A stretch of 64,000 nt of DNA from Rhodoferax koreense (GTDB lineage: Bacteria > Pseudomonadota > Gammaproteobacteria > Burkholderiales > Burkholderiaceae_C), in assembly GCF_001955695.1 (NCBI RefSeq), contig NZ_CP019236.1, forward strand, positions 4,774,001-4,838,000. Reading direction: 5' to 3'. Under the pieces are notes generated by a model. It had not been told where the DNA came from. It worked only from the letters and a program-made list of their open reading frames with translations, and ran no database searches. Shown here piece after piece: positions 59,637-64,000 of this stretch (positions are counted from its first letter, which is position 1; each line of letters opens with the position of its first letter). A program made the translations under genes and the position numbers.

Positions 59637-62600
59637 ATGTTTCCTCCTGGTCGATCCGCAATCCGGTTCCGGCGGTCCTCACCTTCATCCTGCTGACGGT
59701 CCTCGGGATCCTCGGCTTCCGCACGCTGCAGATCCAGGACTTCCCCGACACCGACCTCCCGACCATCCAGGTTTCGGCCACGCTCGAAGGTGCCGCGCCG
59801 GCCCAGTTGGAGACGGAGGTGGCGCGCAAGATCGAGGACAAGCTCGCCTCTTTGAGCCGGCTGGACCACATCACCACCACCATCACCGACGGCCTGGTGA
59901 GCATCAGTGTCAGCTTCGAGATCGACAAGAACTCGGAAGTGGCGCTCAACGAAGTCCGCAATGCGGTCGACAGCGCCAAGTCCGACCTACCGGCCAGCGT
60001 CACATCGCCGACGGTGTCCAAGCTGACCACGGCCAGCAGCGCGCTGCTGACCTACACCATCGACTCGACGGCGATGGACGAGAAGGACCTGTCCTGGTTC
60101 GTCGACAACCAGGTCACGAAGAACCTGCTGACCGTCAAGGGCGTCGGCTCGGTGTCGCGCGTGGGCGGCATCGACCGCGAAGTCCACATCGACCTGGATT
60201 CGGTGCTGATGGCCGGCCTCGGCGTCACGCCTTCGGACGTATCGACGCAACTCAAGGCCACGCAGAAGGAAGCATCGGGCGGCGAAACCGACGTGGGTGG
60301 CCAGAAGCAGTCGAGCCGTACGCTGGCCACCGTCGGATCGGCCGCCGAGGTCGCGGCCATCACGCTGTCGCTGGGCGATGGCCGCTACGTGCGGCTGGAC
60401 CAGATCGCGCGCATCACCGATACGAACGCCGCGCGCACGACCATGGCATTCCGGGACGGCAAGAAGGTGATCGGTTTCGAGATCAAGCGCTCCCAGGGGT
60501 TCTCGGACGTCGGCGTCGCGAACGACATCCGCGCGTCGCTGGAGAAGTTTTCCGCGGCGCATCCCGAGGTCAACATCGTCGAGGCCAGCAACACCGTCAC
60601 GCCGATCCAGGAGAACTACGAAGGCTCCATGGAACTCCTGCTCGAAGGCGCCGTGCTCGCGGTGCTCGTGGTCGGATGGTTCCTGCGCGACCTGCGCGCC
60701 ACCTTCATCGCCGCGGCCGCGCTGCCGCTGTCCATCGCGCCGGCCTTCGCCTTCATGGCGCTGGCGGGCTATTCGCTCAACACCATCACGCTGCTCTCGC
60801 TTTCATTGGTCATCGGCGTGCTGGTGGACGACGCGATCGTCGAGATCGAGAACATCGAGCGCCACCTGCTGATGGGCAAGACACCGTACCAGGCGGCGAT
60901 GGAGGCCGCCGACGAGATCGGGCTGGCAGTGATCGCTACGACCTTCACGTTGGTGGCGGTCTTCCTGCCGACGGCGTTCATGGGCGGCATTCCCGGCAAG
61001 TTTTTCCGCCAGTTCGGCGTGACCGCCTCGATCGCCGTGCTCGCATCCTTGCTGGTCGCGCGACTGCTCACGCCGATGATGGCGGCCTACCTGCTCAAGC
61101 CCAAGGCGGCGCACCTGCACAACGCATCGACGGATGGGCCGGTGATGACGCGCTACCTGGGCTGGGCGCGTGGTGTGCTCCAGCACCGCAAATCCACCGT
61201 CTTGGCCGCGCTGGTGTTCCTGGTGCTGTCGGTTGCGCTGGCGCTGACGATTCCAACCGCCTTCATGCCGGCACAGGACAAGGCCCAGGCCACGGTGACG
61301 CTCAAGCTCGGGCCCGACGCCACGCTGGCGCAGACCACCGCCGTCAGCCAGCAGGCGCAGCAGTTGCTGAGCCAGATACCCGAGGTGAGGTCCGTCTTCA
61401 TTGCCGCCGGCACGGCCAGCACCGGCAGCGGCATGAGTTCGAGCGCGACGACGGATGTCACCAGCGCCACGCTCACGGTGGACCTGGTGGACCGCAGCGA
61501 CCGCAAGCCCAAGCAGGCGCAGGTCGAGTCTGAAATCCGGGATCGATTGAAGACCCTTCCCGGCATCCGTGTGACCGTTGTTGGCGGCAGCACCGGTTCG
61601 ACGCTGGAGATCACGCTGGCCGGCGACGACGCCGACACACTGAACAAGGCGGCGAACCAGGCCGAGCAACAGCTGCGTTCGCTGAACAATGTCGGCACGG
61701 TGACCTCGAGCGCAGCCCTGCAGCGCCCCGAGGTCCAGGTGCGCCCGGATTATGCGCGTGCCGCGGCCCTGGGCGTCACGTCCGAGGCGCTCGCGGACGC
61801 CGTCCGGCTCGCGACCTACGGCGACTACTCGACCGCGCTGCCCAAGCTCAATCTGCCCGAACGCCAGATCGCGATTCGTGTGCGCATGGATGCCTCCGTG
61901 CGCCAGGACATGGATGCGATCGCCGGGTTGCGCGTCAAGGGCACCAACGGCGCCGTCAGCCTCGGCTCGGTGGCCGACGTGGCCATGGGCAGCGGCCCGT
62001 CGCAGATCGACCGACTGGACCGTTCGCGCAACGTGACACTGCGCGTGGAACTCAATGGCCGTGCGCTCGGCGAAGTGCAGAAGGAAGCCATGGCCTTGCC
62101 GGCGTTCAAGTCGCTGCCCGCCGGCGTGCGCATCGTGGAGCAGGGCGAGCTGCAGCGCATGTCGGAGCTGTTCACGAGTTTCGGCACGGCGATGGCGATC
62201 GGGGTGTTCTGCATCTATGCGGTGCTGGTGCTGCTGTTCCACGACTTCCTGCAACCCGCCACCATCCTGTGCGCGCTGCCGCTCGCCTTCGGTGGCGCGT
62301 TCGGTGCGCTCTGGCTCACCAACCAAGCGTTCTCGATGCCGGTGGTCATCGGCGTGCTGATGCTCATGGGCATCGTGACCAAGAACTCGATCCTGCTGGT
62401 CGAATACGCCATCGTCGCGCGGCGCGACCGCGAAATCACACGGCTCGACGCGGTGATCGATGCCTGCCACAAGCGGGCGCGTCCTATCGTCATGACGACC
62501 ATCGCCATGGCCGCCGGGATGATGCCCAACGCACTGGGCCTGGGTGCGGAGCCGAGCTTCCGGCAGCCCATGGCGATCGTGGTGATCGGCGGCCTGCTCA

Positions 62601-62686
62601 CCTCGACCGTGCTGAGCCTGCTGGTCGTGCCGGTGGTGTTCACCTACGTGGACGATCTGCTGCAGAAGTTGCGCCGCCTGCTGTAG
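59633..62686 (+). CDS. RND efflux pump permease (AcrB/MdtB family)
   Basis: This 1017-aa inner-membrane proton-driven pump has 12 helices and two large periplasmic loops. The N-terminus NVSSWSIRNPVPAVLTFILL and FPDTDLPTIQVSATLEGAAP are typical of the HAE-RND group. The proton relay Asp pair is in VIGVLVDDAIVEIENIERHL (about 400-420). GIVTKNSILLVEYAI is the matching part in the second half. The closest kinds of family member are MdtB/MdtC and related multidrug pumps, but no substrate can be named. ATG 59633 overlaps the adaptor stop as ATGA. Confidence 0.94.
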   Translation: MNVSSWSIRNPVPAVLTFILLTVLGILGFRTLQIQDFPDTDLPTIQVSATLEGAAPAQLETEVARKIEDKLASLSRLDHITTTITDGLVSISVSFEIDKNSEVALNEVRNAVDSAKSDLPASVTSPTVSKLTTASSALLTYTIDSTAMDEKDLSWFVDNQVTKNLLTVKGVGSVSRVGGIDREVHIDLDSVLMAGLGVTPSDVSTQLKATQKEASGGETDVGGQKQSSRTLATVGSAAEVAAITLSLGDGRYVRLDQIARITDTNAARTTMAFRDGKKVIGFEIKRSQGFSDVGVANDIRASLEKFSAAHPEVNIVEASNTVTPIQENYEGSMELLLEGAVLAVLVVGWFLRDLRATFIAAAALPLSIAPAFAFMALAGYSLNTITLLSLSLVIGVLVDDAIVEIENIERHLLMGKTPYQAAMEAADEIGLAVIATTFTLVAVFLPTAFMGGIPGKFFRQFGVTASIAVLASLLVARLLTPMMAAYLLKPKAAHLHNASTDGPVMTRYLGWARGVLQHRKSTVLAALVFLVLSVALALTIPTAFMPAQDKAQATVTLKLGPDATLAQTTAVSQQAQQLLSQIPEVRSVFIAAGTASTGSGMSSSATTDVTSATLTVDLVDRSDRKPKQAQVESEIRDRLKTLPGIRVTVVGGSTGSTLEITLAGDDADTLNKAANQAEQQLRSLNNVGTVTSSAALQRPEVQVRPDYARAAALGVTSEALADAVRLATYGDYSTALPKLNLPERQIAIRVRMDASVRQDMDAIAGLRVKGTNGAVSLGSVADVAMGSGPSQIDRLDRSRNVTLRVELNGRALGEVQKEAMALPAFKSLPAGVRIVEQGELQRMSELFTSFGTAMAIGVFCIYAVLVLLFHDFLQPATILCALPLAFGGAFGALWLTNQAFSMPVVIGVLMLMGIVTKNSILLVEYAIVARRDREITRLDAVIDACHKRARPIVMTTIAMAAGMMPNALGLGAEPSFRQPMAIVVIGGLLTSTVLSLLVVPVVFTYVDDLLQKLRRLL

Positions 62687-62729
62687 CCGGTGGATCCCGC
62701 GCCACCTCGCACACGGACCTGTCCAGCCT

Positions 62730-63449
62730 CTAAAGGCCGCCGATGCTGCTTTTGCCAGCCTCGGCGGCATCCGCGATGCGCTGCTTGAGCACGCGGGTGT
62801 AGTTGTCGCGCGTGCCGATCACATGCATGCGCATCGTGGCCTCGAACCGGGTGAAATCACCCGCCTCGAACAGTGCGAGCAGTTCGGAGTGCTGCTCGAA
62901 GCCTGCCGTATTCAACACGTCCGTCGGAGCGGACAGGTAGATGCGCAAGGCCGCGATCTTGGCCGCCGCCGTGGCGTACGCGCCCTGCATGTAGGGGTTG
63001 CCGCAATGGGTAAAGAACGCTTCATGCAGCGCGGTATCGGCACGGCCATAACGCACGGCATCGCGCGCGGCACGCGCCTGCGCCATCTCGTCGATAGCGG
63101 CGCGCAGCGCCTTCACCGTGCCTTCACTGTCGTTGCGGTGCGAAAGCTCGGCCGCGCGCGGCTCCAGCACACACCTGAACTCGCACAACGCAGCGATGTC
63201 GTCCTCGCTGGGCTCGAAGACATAGCTGCCGCGCTGCGGGCGGATCACCACCAGACCTTGCAGCTGGAGCTGCCCCAGCGCCTCACGCACCGGCGTGCGA
63301 CTGACGCCGAACGACGTGGCCAGCGACTCTTCGGGAATCATGCTTCCCAGGGGGAACTGGCCGTCCGTGATCGCCTCGCGCAGACGTTGGGCAATGCGGA
63401 TGGCGAGCGACTTGGGCGTGTCGAGTCGGAAACTGGAACCAGAAAGCAC
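62730..63449 (-). CDS. GntR-family regulator (FCD domain)
   Basis: This 239-aa regulator has an N-terminal winged helix (about 12-75; LATSFGVSRTPVREALGQLQ) and a helical FCD ligand domain (about 85-220) with metal-ligand candidates D143 and H147 (DTALHEAFF), H194 and H216 region residues. FadR-type FCD proteins bind small carboxylates such as lactate or gluconate. It is divergent from the FAD-linked oxidase gene at 63682 and probably controls it through one or both palindromes in the gap. The ATG at 63449 is consistent with the domain start. Confidence 0.9.
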   Translation of the reverse strand: MLSGSSFRLDTPKSLAIRIAQRLREAITDGQFPLGSMIPEESLATSFGVSRTPVREALGQLQLQGLVVIRPQRGSYVFEPSEDDIAALCEFRCVLEPRAAELSHRNDSEGTVKALRAAIDEMAQARAARDAVRYGRADTALHEAFFTHCGNPYMQGAYATAAAKIAALRIYLSAPTDVLNTAGFEQHSELLALFEAGDFTRFEATMRMHVIGTRDNYTRVLKQRIADAAEAGKSSIGGL

Positions 63450-63564
63450 GGCAGGTCTACCTCATGTCTAGCCCGGGCAGCATGCCCGTGGGACTTCGGG
63501 CTGAAGTGTCTCAGAACGCATGGGCGGATGCGCAATCCGCCTTGGGAAACCCGATTGGGGAAAA

Positions 63565-63580
63565 TACTAGTGCCCTAGTA
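63565..63580. promoter_or_regulatory. Palindrome TACTAG-N4-CTAGTA, candidate GntR operator
   Basis: TACTAG (63565-63570), TGCC and CTAGTA (63575-63580) form a perfect 6-bp-arm palindrome in the gap between the GntR gene and the divergent oxidase. It is 116 bp from the GntR start and 102 bp from the oxidase start. Confidence 0.5.
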
Positions 63581-63581
63581 C

Positions 63582-63593
63582 CTTGCATGCAAG
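63582..63593. promoter_or_regulatory. Palindrome CTTGCATGCAAG, candidate GntR/FCD operator
   Basis: A perfect 12-bp palindrome with no spacer, 1 bp after the first one. The TTG-N4-CAA core resembles FadR-type FCD operators. Having two adjacent palindromes could mean two dimers or two different regulators. Confidence 0.6.
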
Positions 63594-63681
63594 ACAATTC
63601 CCTCGAATCCCCGACGATCCCTCCCTCGCTGGCCGTTTTTCGCCACTTCCCCTTCTGCTCCTCTGCCCGTTCTGTTGCGCC

Positions 63682-64000
63682 ATGACTCCATCTCCCTTTG
63701 CACCCGATACGGCGCCCGCTGGCGTCGGTACGCTGGCCGATGCACCGTCCACCAACGCCGCGCCTGCCTTTCTGGTCGCTTTGCGTGAAGCACTCGGCGC
63801 CGCCGCCGTGTTGATCGGGCCTGACGTGCCCGAACGCAACCGCAACGACTGGAGCATGCAGCAGCCCGCCCGCCCCATCGCGGTCGTCCGCCCCGTCGAT
63901 ACGGCCGGCGTGTCCATGGCCATGAAGGCCTGCCGCGCCGCCGGTGTCCCGGTGGTCCCGCAGGGCGGTCTCACCGGTTTGTGCGGCGGCTCGCGCCCCG
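63682..64000 (+). CDS. FAD-linked oxidase (GlcD/D-lactate dehydrogenase type), N-terminal part
   Basis: This is the beginning of an FAD-dependent 2-hydroxyacid dehydrogenase-type protein; 106 residues are in the window and the gene runs off the right edge. The seen part has AFLVALREALGAAAVLIGPD, RNRNDWSMQQPARPIAVVRP and the FAD-binding loop PVVPQGGLTGLCGGSRP. Such enzymes oxidise D-lactate, glycolate, 2-hydroxyglutarate and similar acids. It is divergent from the FCD-type GntR gene, a usual pairing for hydroxyacid catabolism. ATG 63682 follows a gap without a strong RBS. Confidence 0.85.
   Translation, partial: MTPSPFAPDTAPAGVGTLADAPSTNAAPAFLVALREALGAAAVLIGPDVPERNRNDWSMQQPARPIAVVRPVDTAGVSMAMKACRAAGVPVVPQGGLTGLCGGSRP

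Noticed and set aside
60803..62770. A 655-residue open frame on the minus strand
   Set aside because: It is antisense to the RND pump gene and rich in His/Arg/Gln repeats with no recognisable fold.
1..64000. tRNA, rRNA or CRISPR arrays
   Set aside because: No cloverleaf with TTCRANT-type arms, no rRNA stretch and no regularly spaced identical repeats were noticed by eye.

Overview
The window is a G+C-rich stretch of a betaproteobacterial chromosome, most likely a Comamonadaceae-type organism. This is inferred from three Bug/TctC-type solute receptors, a TctDE-type two-component system, NodT-type RND export, meta-pathway aromatic genes and several DUF1989 genes. No rRNA, tRNA or CRISPR array was seen. 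Apart from one decayed IS3-family fragment there is no intact mobile element.

Region by region. 1-3493: the end of a siderophore/Fe(III) ABC importer (permease, ATPase) converging on a TonB-dependent siderophore receptor with a Fur-like box. 3626-4580: a scar region with a broken IS3 orfA, repeats and a strong hairpin terminator resembling an integrated-element boundary. 4583-10492: an exported metallo-beta-lactamase-fold lipoprotein, a small periplasmic protein, two Bug receptors and a TctD/TctE pair. Three direct repeats of one form (GAAAGC-N5-GAAAGC) suggest that one response regulator controls them. 10600-16838: an SDR pseudogene, then a minus-strand run of electrophile/carbonyl redox enzymes (two MDR reductases, an alpha/beta hydrolase, an SDR and an old yellow enzyme), divergent from a TetR regulator across a large inverted repeat. 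16844-17735: remnants of an MFS transporter and a LysR gene.

18161-26667 is a signalling and envelope block: an EAL-type response regulator overlapping a 1376-aa hybrid kinase, an outer-membrane barrel, a DUF3494 (ice-binding-like) lipoprotein and a FixJ-type regulator. 26897-30771 holds an NTF2-like protein, a 3-methyladenine DNA glycosylase and a polar amino-acid importer that lacks an ATPase gene. 31243-36353 holds an EAL phosphodiesterase, a single-domain receiver and two chemotaxis transducers.

36844-48897 looks like a phenylpropanoid/aromatic catabolic island. One part is an AraC regulator, an aromatic-type outer-membrane channel, an MFS importer, a vanillin-type aldehyde dehydrogenase and a lignostilbene/isoeugenol-type carotenoid oxygenase. 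The other is a minus-strand operon with a VOC dioxygenase-like protein, an IclR regulator, an MhpA-like hydroxylase, a Bug receptor, an FAH-family hydrolase and an NTF2-like protein. Both parts start with the same promoter layout, GTCTCA-N5-TGAGAC-N6-TTGACA, 60-68 bp before the first ATG, which suggests joint control, possibly by the IclR protein. This is the most striking pattern in the window.

49146-55128 is an uncharacterised nitrogen-compound locus: one complete polar amino-acid-type ABC importer interleaved with three different DUF1989 proteins and ending in an RpiR regulator. It has no urea or guanidine carboxylase gene. 55167-62686 is a CpxAR-like pair divergent from an RND tripartite efflux operon. 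62730-64000 is an FCD-type GntR regulator divergent from a truncated FAD-linked oxidase, with two perfect palindromes between them.
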